Assembly: GCF_005845365.1 (NCBI RefSeq)
Contig: NZ_CP040509.1
Coordinates: forward strand, 186,001 to 250,000
Direction of reading: 5' to 3'
Length of the DNA: 64,000 nucleotides
Source of the DNA: Rhodoluna limnophila
GTDB taxonomy: Bacteria; Actinomycetota; Actinomycetes; Actinomycetales; Microbacteriaceae
The position numbers and the translations under genes are program-made. Position 1 is the stretch's first letter. Each line of letters starts with the position of its first letter. This document shows positions 46,756-56,480 of the stretch, in pieces. The notes beneath the pieces were generated by a model. The model saw only the letters and a list, made by a program, of their open reading frames with translations, did not search any database and was not told the origin of the DNA.

Positions 46756-47987
46756 GCTTTTACCTCCGGAATTAGGTGACCCATGCGGGCACGTTTGGTT
46801 TCTAAATACTGTTCGTTCTGAGTTGCTTGGCCAACGATAACCGGCACAAAAGAGTTCACCGGAATCCCGGCCTCTTCAAGGTAACCGCTCTTGGCCGGGT
46901 TGTTGGTCATCAATCGCACGCTGGTCACACCCAGGTCGCGCAAAATTGCCACGGCAGCGCCGTACTCGCGGTTCTCGCTAGGTAGGCCCAGGGCAAGGTT
47001 TGCGTCAACGGTGTCAAGGCCGGTGTCCTGAAGCGCGTACGCCTTTAGCTTGTTCAACAGGCCAATACCGCGACCCTCTTGGCCGCGCAGGTAGATGACA
47101 ATGCCACCGGCAGGGTCGTGAGCAATTTCATCAAGTGCAAAATCAAGCTGCGGTCCGCATTCACACTTGAGAGATCCGAAAGCCTCACCGGTAATGCACT
47201 CACTGTGCATACGAACCAAAACATCGTCACCGGTTGGGTTGCCGGCGATGATGGCAACGTGGTCGGCAGTGGTCTTGATGTCGTAGTAACCGCGAACCTT
47301 GAATTCACCGTGGGTGGTCGGAAGCTTGGCTTCGGCCTCTAGGCGAATACGGTTGTTTGGGCGTTCGGCGTTAAATTCCAGCAGGTCCTTACGGTACTCA
47401 ACCAGCTGATTAACTGTGATTACCTCAAGGCCCTCGCGCTCGCCAATCTCAAGTAGTTTGTCGAAGCGGGTCATGCTGCCGTCAGTCTCGACCATTTCAG
47501 CAATCAAGCCAACCGGGTTCAGGCCAGCAAGCTTCAATAGGTCAACGGTGGCCTCAGTGTGACCCGGGCGAGCCAAAACGCCTTCGTGGTGTGCGCGAAG
47601 TGGAATCACGTGACCTGGGCGAATCAAATCACTCGGTGCAGCATTGATTGCACCCAACACCTGTAGGGTCTTCGCGCGGTCAGCGGCACTGATGCCAGTG
47701 GTCACGCCTTCGGCAGCATCAACCGAGATGGTGTACTGGGTGCGGTGGCGGTCCTGGTTGGTCGTGGTCATTAGCGGCAATTCCAAGCGGTTGGCAATCT
47801 GCTCGGTCATCGGTGCGCATAGGTAGCCAGATGTGTGGTTCACGAACCAAGCAACCCACTCGGCTGTGGCAAACTCAGCAGCCATTACGGCATCGCCTTC
47901 GTTTTCGCGGTTCTCATCGTCGGCTACCAAGATTGGCTTGCCGGCGCGAAGAGCGTCTAGTGCTGCTTCGATAGTTGAAATAGGCAT
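46752..47987 (-). CDS. ribBA: bifunctional DHBP synthase/GTP cyclohydrolase II
   Basis: Two entry enzymes of riboflavin synthesis in one chain. Residues 1-200 are 3,4-dihydroxybutanone-4-phosphate synthase (DDENRENEGD near residue 21, the acidic metal site, and RPGHVIPLRAH). Residues 205-411 are GTP cyclohydrolase II, with the zinc Cys residues in CITGEAFGSLKCECG and the catalytic RGQEGRGIGL. The 411-residue length is normal for the fused actinobacterial form. ATG overlaps the ribE stop. Confidence 0.96.
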   Translation of the reverse strand: MPISTIEAALDALRAGKPILVADDENRENEGDAVMAAEFATAEWVAWFVNHTSGYLCAPMTEQIANRLELPLMTTTNQDRHRTQYTISVDAAEGVTTGISAADRAKTLQVLGAINAAPSDLIRPGHVIPLRAHHEGVLARPGHTEATVDLLKLAGLNPVGLIAEMVETDGSMTRFDKLLEIGEREGLEVITVNQLVEYRKDLLEFNAERPNNRIRLEAEAKLPTTHGEFKVRGYYDIKTTADHVAIIAGNPTGDDVLVRMHSECITGEAFGSLKCECGPQLDFALDEIAHDPAGGIVIYLRGQEGRGIGLLNKLKAYALQDTGLDTVDANLALGLPSENREYGAAVAILRDLGVTSVRLMTNNPAKSGYLEEAGIPVNSFVPVIVGQATQNEQYLETKRARMGHLIPEVKA

Positions 47988-48583
47988 TAGATGTTCCTCG
48001 CTTCAAGAAGGCGTTCGATGTGTTTTGCCATCACATCGGCCTCGACGTTTACTTTGTCACCCGGTTTTTTGCTGCCCAGGGTGGTTAGGGCCAAGGTCTC
48101 AGGAATCAGGCTCAGCCCAATCCAGTTATTGCCAACCTCGTTTACGGTTAGCGAAACTCCATCGATGGTGATCGAGCCCTTGAGCACTACGTACTTCATC
48201 AACTGCTCTGGAATCGAAACGCGAACCCACTCCCAGTTTTCTGATGCCTGACGAGAAATAATTTCGCCGACGCCATCTACGTGACCCTGAACCACGTGGC
48301 CCCCAAATCGGGTGGCTGCAGTCATTGCGCGCTCAAGGTTTACTGGGTCGCCCACTTTGATGCCGTTCAGGCTGGTTAGGCGCAGGGTCTCTTGCATGAC
48401 ATCGGCGGTGAAGGTTTCAGAATCAAACTCAACTGCGGTCAGGCAGGTGCCGCTGACTGCGATGGAGTCTCCGCGCTTGACGTCTGAGACTACAGTCGGA
48501 CCCTCGATGGTAAGTCGCAGTGCATCCTCAAGAACCTCGATGGAGCGAACTTTTCCAAGCTCTTCAACAATTCCGGTAAACAT
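47987..48583 (-). CDS. ribE: riboflavin synthase alpha subunit
   Basis: Dismutates two lumazines into riboflavin. It consists of two lumazine-binding barrels: the first starts MFTGIVEELGKV and has GTCLTAV; the second starts near residue 95 with GGHVVQGHVDGVG and has GSITIDGVSLTV. NLERAM at the end of barrel 1 is conserved. The 198-residue length is normal. ATG overlaps the ribD stop as TAATG. Confidence 0.96.
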   Translation of the reverse strand: MFTGIVEELGKVRSIEVLEDALRLTIEGPTVVSDVKRGDSIAVSGTCLTAVEFDSETFTADVMQETLRLTSLNGIKVGDPVNLERAMTAATRFGGHVVQGHVDGVGEIISRQASENWEWVRVSIPEQLMKYVVLKGSITIDGVSLTVNEVGNNWIGLSLIPETLALTTLGSKKPGDKVNVEADVMAKHIERLLEARNI

Positions 48584-49608
48584 TAGTTTCCCTTCGGTAC
48601 AGATCGGATAAAGAGGTCTTGACCAAGTGGTTTTACCTCAACAAATGAAAGTTCTTTAGCTTCAGCCATGGTGCCAACGGCAATTTCAGAAACCGACGTT
48701 CTTGGTCCGCCAATAAGCATTGGGGCCAGGTAGGTGATGAATTCATCGACCAGGTTCAGCTTGATAAAGGCGCTGGCCACCTTTGGTCCGCCCTCAACCA
48801 TCAGGTGCTTTACGCCTCGGGCTTTTAGCTCGGCCAAAATTCCGTGAATCGAGTGGGTTCGGTACTGCACAGTCGGGGCATCATCGTTGAAAATTCGGTA
48901 GTCGGTGCCCAAGTCGGTCTCGCCAAGCACCACACGAAGAGGCTGGTGCTCGTAAAGTGAGCCATCTGGCTTGCGGGCGGTTAGCTCTGGGTTGTCTTTG
49001 ATGACTGTTGAGGTGCCCACCAAAATTGCATCTAGTTCAGAACGGCGGCGGTGAGCATCGATTCGTGATTCCGAACCACTAATCCATTTACTGGTGCCGT
49101 CGGCGGCTGCACTGCGGCCATCAAGGCTGCTGGCCCACTTTAGAGTCACGTATGGGCGGCCAAGTTTTGCTGAGGTTAGCCAAACCCGGTTTTGGTCGTC
49201 AGCCTGGTTTTTCAGCACCCCGGCGATAACCTCAACACCGGCATTTCTCAAAGTCTCGGCACCTCCGCCAGAGGCATCGCCCGGGTCGCTAGACGCGTAA
49301 ATTACGCGGGCAATACCTGCTTCGATAAGAGCCTGGGCGCATGGGCCAGTTACACCGGTGTGGTTGCATGGCTCAAGGGTTACCACTGCGGTTAGCCCTG
49401 CGGCAGATTGCCCGTTTTGAATCAAATTTTTGAGAGCGGCAACTTCAGCGTGGTCTGTGCCAGAGCCCTGATGCCAACCCTCGGCCACAATTTCACCGGC
49501 GGCGTTCAAGATCACGGCACCCACCTGCGGGTTTACGCCAAAGGCTGGTCCGAGTAGCGCAAGTTCAAGCGCGCGAGTCATCGCTGCTTCGTAATTTGCG
49601 TTGGTCAT
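48583..49608 (-). CDS. ribD: bifunctional pyrimidine deaminase/reductase
   Basis: Second and third steps of the riboflavin pathway. The N-terminal deaminase has the zinc site DHAEVAAL and PCNHTGVTGPC; the C-terminal reductase begins at YVTLKWASSLDGR (about residue 156) and has VEGGPKVASAF. The 341-residue length is normal. It is the first gene of the operon; the 86 bases between the FMN riboswitch and its ATG carry ACGGAAA as a likely binding site. Confidence 0.95.
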   Translation of the reverse strand: MTNANYEAAMTRALELALLGPAFGVNPQVGAVILNAAGEIVAEGWHQGSGTDHAEVAALKNLIQNGQSAAGLTAVVTLEPCNHTGVTGPCAQALIEAGIARVIYASSDPGDASGGGAETLRNAGVEVIAGVLKNQADDQNRVWLTSAKLGRPYVTLKWASSLDGRSAAADGTSKWISGSESRIDAHRRRSELDAILVGTSTVIKDNPELTARKPDGSLYEHQPLRVVLGETDLGTDYRIFNDDAPTVQYRTHSIHGILAELKARGVKHLMVEGGPKVASAFIKLNLVDEFITYLAPMLIGGPRTSVSEIAVGTMAEAKELSFVEVKPLGQDLFIRSVPKGN

Positions 49609-49694
49609 CCGCTGTTTCCGTTCTGAGTGAACGTACTGCGGGGTAGGAAAAGTAGGCCGAGGCCTGTGCCAAAAAACGGCGCGACCTAAGCCTG

Positions 49695-49812
49695 TTCTTC
49701 TCCCATCCGGACTTTAACCGTCGGCATCTGAATTTCACAGATTCAACCGACCACCGAAGTGGGCGGGTCGCGGGCTGTAACCGCCGGCTCAGATTTTCAC
49801 TGACCCCGAAGA
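49695..49812 (-). promoter_or_regulatory. FMN riboswitch (RFN element)
   Basis: On the minus strand the conserved blocks occur in order: TTCGGGGTCAGTGAAAATC, AGCCGGCGGTTACAGCC, CGCGACC, a variable hairpin with CCACTTCGGTGG, GAATCTGTGAAATTC, GCCGACGGTTAAAGTC and GGATGGGAGAAGAA. These match the RFN consensus that binds FMN and lowers rib operon expression. No clear terminator follows, so control is probably at translation of ribD; that part is inference. Confidence 0.97.
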
Positions 49813-49832
49813 ACGTGTGTTGCTAAATAAGG

Positions 49833-50837
49833 CTAACGCCCTGCAGGAATAAACCCAATTCGGTCATAAACAATTCCCAAGGTCTTCTCAGCAAGTTCAT
49901 TTGCTTTGGCTGCACCCTGTACCAAAAGGCGGTCCAGCTCGGCAGGATCGGTCAAAAGCTCATTTGCGCGAGTGCGAATAGGTTCTACCGCACCCAGGAC
50001 AACCTCGGCGACCTCTCCCTTTAGGTCTCCGTAACCCTTGCCATCAAAGTGGGCAACGAGAGAGTCGATGCTCTGGCCTGAAATTGCCGAGTGAATGCCC
50101 AATAGGTTCGAGACACCTGGTTTGGTCACACGATCAAAGCGCACGACTCCATCGTTGTCAGTAACTGCGCTCTTGATTTTCTTCAGAATCACGTTCGACT
50201 CATCCATGATGTTGACTAGGCCCTTTGGGTCACCAGACTTCGACATCTTGGCCTCAGGGTTTTGCAAGTCGTAAATTTTTGCAGTGTCTTTGAGAATTAC
50301 CGCTTCTGGAATCACAAAGGTTTCGCCGAATCTTGAATTGAATCGGTTTGCTAGATCACGCGTCAACTCAAGGTGCTGACGCTGGTCCTCGCCAACCGGC
50401 ACTGCCTTTGGCTGATACAGCAGGATGTCGGCTGCCTGCAGGACCGGATAGGTAAACAGGCCTACCGATGCTGAATCGGCACCGTTCTTTTGTGACTTGT
50501 CTTTGAACTGAGTCATGCGGCCGGCCTCACCAAAACCGGTAAGAGTCATGAGCACCCAGGCCAACTGAGCGTGGGCCGGAACATGTGACTGAACAAACAG
50601 CGCCGACTTATTTTCATCGATGCCTGCGGCTAGGTACTGTGCCGCTGTGACACGAGTGTTCTGGCGCAACTGGGCAGGGTCCTGCGGAACCGTGATGGCG
50701 TGCAGGTCAACCACGCAGTAAAAAGCGTTGTAGTCATCCTGCATCTTGGTCCAGTTGACCAAAGCACCCAGATAATTTCCGAGGTGAAGAGATCCAGCCG
50801 AAGGCTGCATTCCAGAAAGCAGGTTTGGTTTAGTCAT
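49833..50837 (-). CDS. trpS: tryptophanyl-tRNA synthetase
   Basis: Charges tRNA-Trp. The class I signature appears as [10 protein letters not shown] (residues 12-21, the HIGH motif variant) and [10 protein letters not shown] (the KMSKS loop, near residue 195). QAADILLYQ and [15 protein letters not shown] are TrpRS-specific. The 334 residues are normal for the short bacterial form. It starts at ATG 50837 with a leaderless -10 element; no T-box or trp leader precedes it. The FMN riboswitch of ribD begins just after its stop. Confidence 0.96.
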   Translation of the reverse strand: MTKPNLLSGMQPSAGSLHLGNYLGALVNWTKMQDDYNAFYCVVDLHAITVPQDPAQLRQNTRVTAAQYLAAGIDENKSALFVQSHVPAHAQLAWVLMTLTGFGEAGRMTQFKDKSQKNGADSASVGLFTYPVLQAADILLYQPKAVPVGEDQRQHLELTRDLANRFNSRFGETFVIPEAVILKDTAKIYDLQNPEAKMSKSGDPKGLVNIMDESNVILKKIKSAVTDNDGVVRFDRVTKPGVSNLLGIHSAISGQSIDSLVAHFDGKGYGDLKGEVAEVVLGAVEPIRTRANELLTDPAELDRLLVQGAAKANELAEKTLGIVYDRIGFIPAGR

Positions 50838-50844
50838 AGGGACA

Positions 50845-50850
50845 AGTTTA
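50845..50850 (-). promoter_or_regulatory. -10 element of leaderless trpS promoter
   Basis: On the minus strand TAAACT ends seven bases before the trpS ATG, in a 42-base gap after xthA. No Shine-Dalgarno sequence is present. Confidence 0.55.
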
Positions 50851-50879
50851 GACGAGCGCCCACAGCGCTTAGGGAGGGC

Positions 50880-51695
50880 CTAAATGGCGTAGTCAACAAC
50901 CACAGGGGAGTGGTCGGTCCAGCGAGTGTCATAAGAGGCGGCTCGGTGCACCAGGTAGTTGCTGGCCCCCGCCGCTAGGGCCGGGGTTGCCAGGTGGTAG
51001 TCAATTCTCCAGCCGGCATCGGTGTCGAACGCCTGTCCGCGGTATGACCACCAGGTGTATGGGCCAGCCACATCTGGGTGAGCGGCACGGCCAACATCAA
51101 CCCAGCCCTGCTCGCCCATCATGGTGTCAAAGTAGGCACGCTCCGCCGGCAAAAAGCCTGCGTTTTTGAGGTTGCCTTTCCAGTTCTTGATGTCCAGCTC
51201 GGTGTGGCCAACGTTCAGGTCGCCAACCACAACTGCCTTGGCGCCCGAGGTGATTAAGTCGTTCATTCGGCTGGTCATGGCCTCAAGAAACTTGTACTTT
51301 TCAACCTGCTTTGGGGTGTCAACCTCGCCCGAGTGCACATAGGTGCTGATTACGGTAACCGGGGTGCCATCGATGTCAAAGTCTGCTTCAAGCCAGCGGC
51401 CGGCTGAATCAAAGTCATCTGGGCCCAACTCGGTGCGGTGGGCAATCGGTGCAATTTTGCTCACAATGGCAACGCCGGCGCGGCCCTTTGCGCTCGCCGC
51501 ATCGTGCAAAAAGTGCCAGCTGCCGTTTGCCGGCGGGTTAGCTTCAAATAGCTCGACCAGGTCTTTAGTCTCGGCGCGCACCTCTTGAAGTGCAATTACA
51601 TCGATGTCTTGGTTGGCAACCAACCAGTCTGCCATGCCCTTCTTGAAGGCAGCACGAACACCGTTGACGTTTACCGTCGCAACTTTTAGTGACAC
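50880..51695 (-). CDS. xthA: exodeoxyribonuclease III
   Basis: AP endonuclease and 3'-phosphatase/exonuclease of base excision repair. The EEP-fold motifs are in order: TVNVNGVRAAF at the start, ALQEVRAE with the metal-binding Glu near 38, VVGDLNVGHTE near 157, and the C-terminal TDHSPVVVDYAI with the catalytic Asp-His pair. The 271 residues are normal. Start GTG at 51695, three bases after the sdhB stop, so it is probably cotranscribed with the sdh operon. Confidence 0.94.
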   Translation of the reverse strand: MSLKVATVNVNGVRAAFKKGMADWLVANQDIDVIALQEVRAETKDLVELFEANPPANGSWHFLHDAASAKGRAGVAIVSKIAPIAHRTELGPDDFDSAGRWLEADFDIDGTPVTVISTYVHSGEVDTPKQVEKYKFLEAMTSRMNDLITSGAKAVVVGDLNVGHTELDIKNWKGNLKNAGFLPAERAYFDTMMGEQGWVDVGRAAHPDVAGPYTWWSYRGQAFDTDAGWRIDYHLATPALAAGASNYLVHRAASYDTRWTDHSPVVVDYAI

Positions 51696-51698
51696 AGA

Positions 51699-52457
51699 TT
51701 ACGGCTTGCCGCGAAGAATAGCCTGCTTGACCTCAGCGATAGCCTTGGTCACCTCGATGCCGCGAGGGCAAGCCTCGGTGCAGTTGAAGGTGGTGCGGCA
51801 GCGCCAAACGCCCTCTTTGTCGTTCAAGATGTCGATGCGGACATCGGCAGCCTCGTCACGCGAGTCAAAGATAAAGCGGTGTGCGTTCACAATCGCAGCT
51901 GGGCCAAAGTACTGGCCATCGGTCCAGAAGACTGGGCAAGAGGTGGTGCAGGCAGCACAAAGAATGCACTTGGTGGTGTCTTCAAACTTTGAGTGCTCAG
52001 CAGCGCTCTGTAGACGTTCCTTTTCAGGGTTGTCGCTGGCAATCAAGAAAGGCTTGATGTCGCGGTATGCCTGGTAGAACGGGTTCATGTCTACAACAAG
52101 GTCTTTTTCGACCTCAAGGCCCTTGATTGGCTCAACGTAAATAGGCTGAGTGATGTCAAGGTCCTTAATCAGGGTCTTGCAGGCAAGGCGGTTACGGCCG
52201 TTGATGCGCATTGCATCAGAACCACAAACACCGTGGGCACATGAGCGGCGGAAGGTTAGCGAACCATCCATTTCCCACTTGATCTTGTGCAGAGCGTCAA
52301 GCACGCGGTCGGTGCCGTGAACCTGAACGTCAAAGTCCTGCCAGCGCGCTTCTTGACCGTCTTCAGGGTTGTAGCGGCGAACAAATAGGGTTACCTGAAA
52401 AGACGGAACAGCGCCCATCTCTTCGAAAGCGGTTGGGGTGTTAGCTGCCTCAGTCAT
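51699..52457 (-). CDS. sdhB: succinate dehydrogenase iron-sulfur subunit
   Basis: Electron-transfer subunit of complex II. Cys73, Cys78 and Cys93 with an acidic residue at 81 form the [2Fe-2S] site; Cys164, 167, 170, 220, 226, 230 and 174 supply the [4Fe-4S] and [3Fe-4S] clusters (CILCAACTTSCP and CTEACPRGIEV). The 252 residues are normal. ATG overlaps the sdhA stop by one base. Operon order is sdhC-sdhD-sdhA-sdhB. Confidence 0.97.
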   Translation of the reverse strand: MTEAANTPTAFEEMGAVPSFQVTLFVRRYNPEDGQEARWQDFDVQVHGTDRVLDALHKIKWEMDGSLTFRRSCAHGVCGSDAMRINGRNRLACKTLIKDLDITQPIYVEPIKGLEVEKDLVVDMNPFYQAYRDIKPFLIASDNPEKERLQSAAEHSKFEDTTKCILCAACTTSCPVFWTDGQYFGPAAIVNAHRFIFDSRDEAADVRIDILNDKEGVWRCRTTFNCTEACPRGIEVTKAIAEVKQAILRGKP

Positions 52458-54238
52458 TAGTACTTACGCTCCATTGGCTGGTAGTTAGTAATCGTGACTG
52501 GTTTCCAGTCGATCTTGATGTTGTCGCCCGGCTTCTTAGCTGGCTTGTCGGTCAAGTAGGCCATTGAGTGAACCATGAACTTCTTGTCGTCGCGAGTCTC
52601 GTAGTCTTCACGGAAGTGACCGCCACGGCTTTCACGACGTTCACGTGAGGTGAATGCCAAAACCTCGGCAAGGTCAAGCAAGAATCCAAGCTCAATAGCT
52701 TCAAGCAGGTCAGTGTTAAAGCGCTGACCCTTGTCTTGAACTGCGATGTTCTCGTAGCGCACGCGAAGCTCGGCGATCTTGTCGAGTGCCTCGTTTAGAG
52801 ACTCCTCGGTGCGATACACCTGAGCGTTCTTGTCCATGGTGTCCTGCAGCTCCTTGCGGAGCACAGCAACCTTTTCGGTGCCCTTTGAGTTGCGAACCTT
52901 CTCGATCATCGCGATGACCTCGTCGGCAGCATTGGCAGGAACATCGACGTGCTTTGCAGTCTTGGCGTATTCAACCGCTGCGATACCGGCGCGCTTACCG
53001 AAGACGTTGATGTCTAGGAGCGAGTTGGTGCCCAGGCGGTTTGCGCCGTGAACTGAAACACAGGCACATTCACCGGCGGCGTAAAGACCAGGTACAACGG
53101 TCTTGTTGTCGCGAAGAACCTCTGCCTGAACGTTGGTTGGGATTCCACCCATTGCGTAGTGAGCAGTTGGGAATACTGGAACCGGCTCGGTGTAAGGCTC
53201 AACACCCAAGTAGGTGCGGGCAAACTCGGTGATGTCCGGCAGCTTCTCATCGATAACAGCTGGCGGCAAGTGGGTTAGGTCTAGAAGTACGTAGTCCTTG
53301 TTTGGTCCGGCACCACGACCCTCGCGAACCTCGTTGGCCATTGCGCGAGCAACCATGTCTCGTGGAGCTAGGTCCTTGATGGTTGGTGCGTAACGCTCCA
53401 TGAAGCGCTCGCCAGATGAGTTGCGAAGGATGCCACCCTCACCTCGGGCTGCTTCAGAAAGCAAGATGCCCAGTCCGGCAAGACCGGTCGGGTGGAACTG
53501 GTAGAACTCCATGTCCTCAAGCGGCAGACCCTTGCGGTAGATGATGCCCACTCCATCACCGGTCAGGGTGTGAGCGTTTGAAGTGGTCTTGAAGATCTTG
53601 CCAAAGCCACCGGTTGCAAAAATGATGCTCTTGCCCTGGAATACGTGAATCTCGCCGGTGGCAAGTTCGTAAGCCACAACAGCTGATGGGCGCTCTTCGC
53701 CGTCAACCTTATTCATCACTAGGTCCAGAACATAGAACTCGTTATAGAACTCAATGCCCAGCTTGACGCAGTTCTGGTACAGGGTCTGAAGAATCATGTG
53801 ACCGGTGCGGTCGGCTGCGTAGCATGAGCGGCGGACCGGAGCCTTACCGTGGTCGCGTGTGTGGCCACCGAAGCGGCGCTGGTCAATCTTGCCGTCTGGG
53901 GTGCGGTTGAAAGGTAGACCCATGTTCTCTAGGTCGATAACTGCCTGAACTGACTCTTTGGCCAAAATCTCAGCAGCGTCTTGGTCAACCAGGTAGTCGC
54001 CACCCTTGACGGTGTCAAAGGTGTGCCATTCCCAGCTGTCCTCTTCAACGTTGGCTAGAGCTGCTGCCATGCCACCCTGAGCTGCACCGGTGTGCGAGCG
54101 GGTCGGGAACAGCTTTGAGATAACCGCAGTCTTGGCGTGTGGTCCAGCCTCGATGGCTGCGCGCATGCCAGCGCCACCGGCGCCAACAATCACAACGTCG
54201 TACTGGTAGTGGTGAACCTTTGGAGTTGCGCTAGACAA
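52457..54238 (-). CDS. sdhA: succinate dehydrogenase flavoprotein subunit
   Basis: Oxidises succinate to fumarate with covalent FAD. GAGGAG at residues 19-24 binds the FAD phosphate, and His49 in [10 protein letters not shown] is the covalent FAD site; the active-site HPTGL and RGEGGILRN regions follow. The start is set at TTG 54238 ([14 protein letters not shown]): AAAGGAA lies nine bases upstream and the gene then clears sdhD by 19 bases. A longer frame starting at 54301 would overlap sdhD and add 21 non-conserved residues. The protein has 593 residues. Confidence 0.95.
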   Translation of the reverse strand: MSSATPKVHHYQYDVVIVGAGGAGMRAAIEAGPHAKTAVISKLFPTRSHTGAAQGGMAAALANVEEDSWEWHTFDTVKGGDYLVDQDAAEILAKESVQAVIDLENMGLPFNRTPDGKIDQRRFGGHTRDHGKAPVRRSCYAADRTGHMILQTLYQNCVKLGIEFYNEFYVLDLVMNKVDGEERPSAVVAYELATGEIHVFQGKSIIFATGGFGKIFKTTSNAHTLTGDGVGIIYRKGLPLEDMEFYQFHPTGLAGLGILLSEAARGEGGILRNSSGERFMERYAPTIKDLAPRDMVARAMANEVREGRGAGPNKDYVLLDLTHLPPAVIDEKLPDITEFARTYLGVEPYTEPVPVFPTAHYAMGGIPTNVQAEVLRDNKTVVPGLYAAGECACVSVHGANRLGTNSLLDINVFGKRAGIAAVEYAKTAKHVDVPANAADEVIAMIEKVRNSKGTEKVAVLRKELQDTMDKNAQVYRTEESLNEALDKIAELRVRYENIAVQDKGQRFNTDLLEAIELGFLLDLAEVLAFTSRERRESRGGHFREDYETRDDKKFMVHSMAYLTDKPAKKPGDNIKIDWKPVTITNYQPMERKY

Positions 54239-54257
54239 TTTATAGATTCCTTTTGGG

Positions 54258-54698
54258 CTACTTTGCCGAACAGAAAGATGGAAGAAGCTCTGCAGCGGCA
54301 CCTGCAGGGCATGGGTCGAAGGTGAAGACCACCAGAGTGCCCAGAACTACAAGAACTGCACAAACTGCCCATAGAGAGGTAACCAAAACCTTGCGAGTTG
54401 ATTCCTTCGAGGTGTAGTCATTCACGATCGTGCGCATACCGTTGGTGCCGTGAATCATCGCCAGCCACAGCATGGCTAGGTCCCAAACCTTCCAGAATGG
54501 GTCAGACCACTTACCGCCGACAAATGCAAAGTCAATGGCCTTGATGCCTTCACCCAAAAACAGGTTGGTGAATAGGTGGCCGAAAATCAGGATGACCAGA
54601 AGCACGCCTGATGCACGCATGTAAAGCCATCCGTACTTCTCAAGGTTGGCCTGGTTGCGGTTACGAGGTGCGCGTGGTTGTTCGATTACTACAGACAT
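54258..54698 (-). CDS. sdhD: succinate dehydrogenase membrane anchor subunit
   Basis: Three-helix membrane anchor of complex II that helps bind haem and quinone. Hydrophobic segments lie at about 30-52, 70-88 and 107-130; GHLFTNLF contains a likely haem-ligand His, and [15 protein letters not shown] is the conserved C-terminal region of the second helix. The 146-residue length matches actinobacterial SdhD. It is separated from sdhC by 11 bases. Confidence 0.92.
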   Translation of the reverse strand: MSVVIEQPRAPRNRNQANLEKYGWLYMRASGVLLVILIFGHLFTNLFLGEGIKAIDFAFVGGKWSDPFWKVWDLAMLWLAMIHGTNGMRTIVNDYTSKESTRKVLVTSLWAVCAVLVVLGTLVVFTFDPCPAGAAAELLPSFCSAK

Positions 54699-54709
54699 TT
54701 CGCTACTCC

Positions 54710-55084
54710 TTAACCGAATACGTGAGATAGGTGACGAGGGGCAAAACCGATGAAGGTCAGAGCAGCTAGGGCAACAACCACCCAGAACATCACGTTCTGG
54801 TACTTGACACCCTTGCGCCAGAAGTCAATCAAGATGACTCGCACACCGTTGAGGGCGTGGAACAGAATTGCGGCCACTAGCCCTAGCTCGGCAACACCGA
54901 TTAGTGGGGTCTTGTAGGTGGCGATAACCGCGTTGTAAGCCTCTGGGCTCAATCGCACGAGTGCGGTGTCAAGAATGTGAACGAGCAAGAAAAAGAAGAT
55001 TGCAACTCCGGTGATGCGGTGCAGCACCCAAGACCACATTCCAACTTTTCCCCGATACAAAGTACCTGCTGGCATTGACGGCAC
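54710..55084 (-). CDS. sdhC: succinate dehydrogenase cytochrome b556 subunit
   Basis: First gene of the sdh operon. GTG 55084 is chosen because AGGAGG lies six bases upstream, giving 124 residues that begin MPSMPAGTLYRGKVGMWSW; a longer frame to 55306 would run through the manC promoter region and is not conserved. The RITGVAIFFFLLVHILD helix carries the quinone-site Arg and haem-ligand-type His, and HALNGVRVILIDFW the second conserved region. Three membrane segments are visible. Confidence 0.93.
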   Translation of the reverse strand: MPSMPAGTLYRGKVGMWSWVLHRITGVAIFFFLLVHILDTALVRLSPEAYNAVIATYKTPLIGVAELGLVAAILFHALNGVRVILIDFWRKGVKYQNVMFWVVVALAALTFIGFAPRHLSHVFG

Positions 55085-55195
55085 GAAAATCCTCCTGGAT
55101 TGGCGTTTTTCTGAAAAGAAAATTCGACTTAAGTCTACGCCCATTGACAGCCCGCCCTCGCCGATTAACGCCCAGTCGACTAGGGTTTCATAGTT

Positions 55196-56314
55196 ATGGG
55201 CACTCAGAAAGATCCAATCGACAGATTCTTTAGCATTATTCCCGCCGGCGGAATCGGAAGCCGACTCTGGCCCCTCTCTCGGGCATCTGCACCAAAGTTT
55301 TTGCATGACCTAACCGGGTCAGGTCAAACGCTGCTGCAGGACACCTGGGATCGACTCACGCCAATTGCTGGACGCGACCGCATCCTGGTAGTTACCGGCA
55401 AGGTTCACAAATCTGCTGTGCTTGAGCAAATCGAAGATTTGTCTACCGAGAACCTGGTCCTCGAGCTTTCACCTAAAGACTCAACAGCAGCGATTGCGCT
55501 CGCGGCAGCTATTTTGATGAAGCGTGAGCCAGACGTAATTATTGGATCGTTTGCTGCCGACCACGTCATCAACGAAGACGAGCTTTTTCGAGCCACCGTT
55601 CGCGAGGCGGTTGAAGTTGCCGCTACCGGCAAGATTGTGACTATCGGTATCGAGCCAACCGAGCCATCGGTGGGTTTTGGATACATCAAGTCCGGTGAGT
55701 CATTGAACCTGACTTCGGCACCGAATGCTCGAAACGTTGTCAAGTTTGTTGAGAAGCCAAACATTGCCAAGGCTCGCAAATACGTAGAGTCTGGCGAGTA
55801 CCTGTGGAATGCCGGCATGTTTATTGCCCCTGCATCGGTACTGCTCGAACAGTTGCAACAGACCGAGCCCGAACTCCATGCTTCGATCATGGGGCTTGCT
55901 GAAGTCTGGGACACCGATGACCGCAAGGCCTCACTCGAAAAGATCTGGCCAAAGCTTAAGAAGGTTGCAATCGATTATTCGGTTGCGGAGCCTGCAGCTG
56001 CAGCCGGTCTGGTTGCCGTTGTTCCGGCCACCTTTACCTGGCACGATGTTGGTGACTTTGCCGCCATTGCCGAACTGCAGTCTCAGGGTCGCCGCGGCAA
56101 CCTCGCGGTGTTGGGCAATGCCAAGGTCCTAGCTGATTCATCCAGCGGCATCTTGGTTAGTGACACCGATCGTCTGATTGCGCTCATCGGTGTTGAAGAC
56201 ATCATTGTGGTTGACACACCGGATGCCCTTTTGGTTACCACCAAGGAGCACGCTCAGCGAGTCAAGAGTTTGGTTGATGCGCTGAAGGCAACCGGGCACT
56301 CAGACGTTCTTTAG
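55196..56314 (+). CDS. manC: mannose-1-phosphate guanylyltransferase
   Basis: Makes GDP-mannose for glycans and lipoglycans. The nucleotide-binding signature PAGGIGSRLWPLSR is at residues 16-29, with FVEKP near 183 and YLWNAGMF near 202. The isomerase domain of longer ManC/AlgA proteins is absent; 372 residues is the single-function form common in Actinobacteria. It is divergent from sdhC. No clear Shine-Dalgarno sequence precedes the ATG; TAGGGT lies nine bases upstream. Confidence 0.92.
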   Translation: MGTQKDPIDRFFSIIPAGGIGSRLWPLSRASAPKFLHDLTGSGQTLLQDTWDRLTPIAGRDRILVVTGKVHKSAVLEQIEDLSTENLVLELSPKDSTAAIALAAAILMKREPDVIIGSFAADHVINEDELFRATVREAVEVAATGKIVTIGIEPTEPSVGFGYIKSGESLNLTSAPNARNVVKFVEKPNIAKARKYVESGEYLWNAGMFIAPASVLLEQLQQTEPELHASIMGLAEVWDTDDRKASLEKIWPKLKKVAIDYSVAEPAAAAGLVAVVPATFTWHDVGDFAAIAELQSQGRRGNLAVLGNAKVLADSSSGILVSDTDRLIALIGVEDIIVVDTPDALLVTTKEHAQRVKSLVDALKATGHSDVL

Positions 56315-56351
56315 TCCCGCTCGGGCTGCTGAAATATTCGGCTAACCGAAG

Positions 56352-56393
56352 AGTGATTGTTTCAAAATAGTTAAGTTTTCTAAACGAATCACT
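56352..56393 (+). promoter_or_regulatory. inverted repeat upstream of the nucleoside-binding lipoprotein gene
   Basis: AGTGATTGTTT (56352-56362) pairs with AAAC, one bulged G, and AATCACT (56382-56393). The AT-rich centre could hold a promoter. Downstream, GCCCT 56407-56411 with AGGGC 56416-56420 (four-base loop) and a GGCT/AGCC hairpin add structure before the GGGAGGA binding site at 56469-56475. An operator or leader is possible; the regulator is unknown. Confidence 0.4.
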
Positions 56394-56480
56394 TTGGCGT
56401 ATCAATGCCCTCTGAAGGGCAATTAGGCTAGCAACGACGGCTCATGAAAGCCATGTGCCGATATTCCGGGAGGAATTCAA

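Noticed and set aside
49609-49694. Intrinsic terminator between the FMN riboswitch and ribD
   Set aside because: A TTTTTT run exists on the minus strand, but the sequence before it forms no convincing GC stem; translation control is more likely.
54239-54301. Longer SdhA start
   Set aside because: It would overlap sdhD and add 21 residues unlike any flavoprotein N-terminus; TTG 54238 has a fitting ribosome-binding site.
55085-55306. Longer SdhC start
   Set aside because: It would run antisense through the start of manC and its upstream region; GTG 55084 has AGGAGG six bases upstream.
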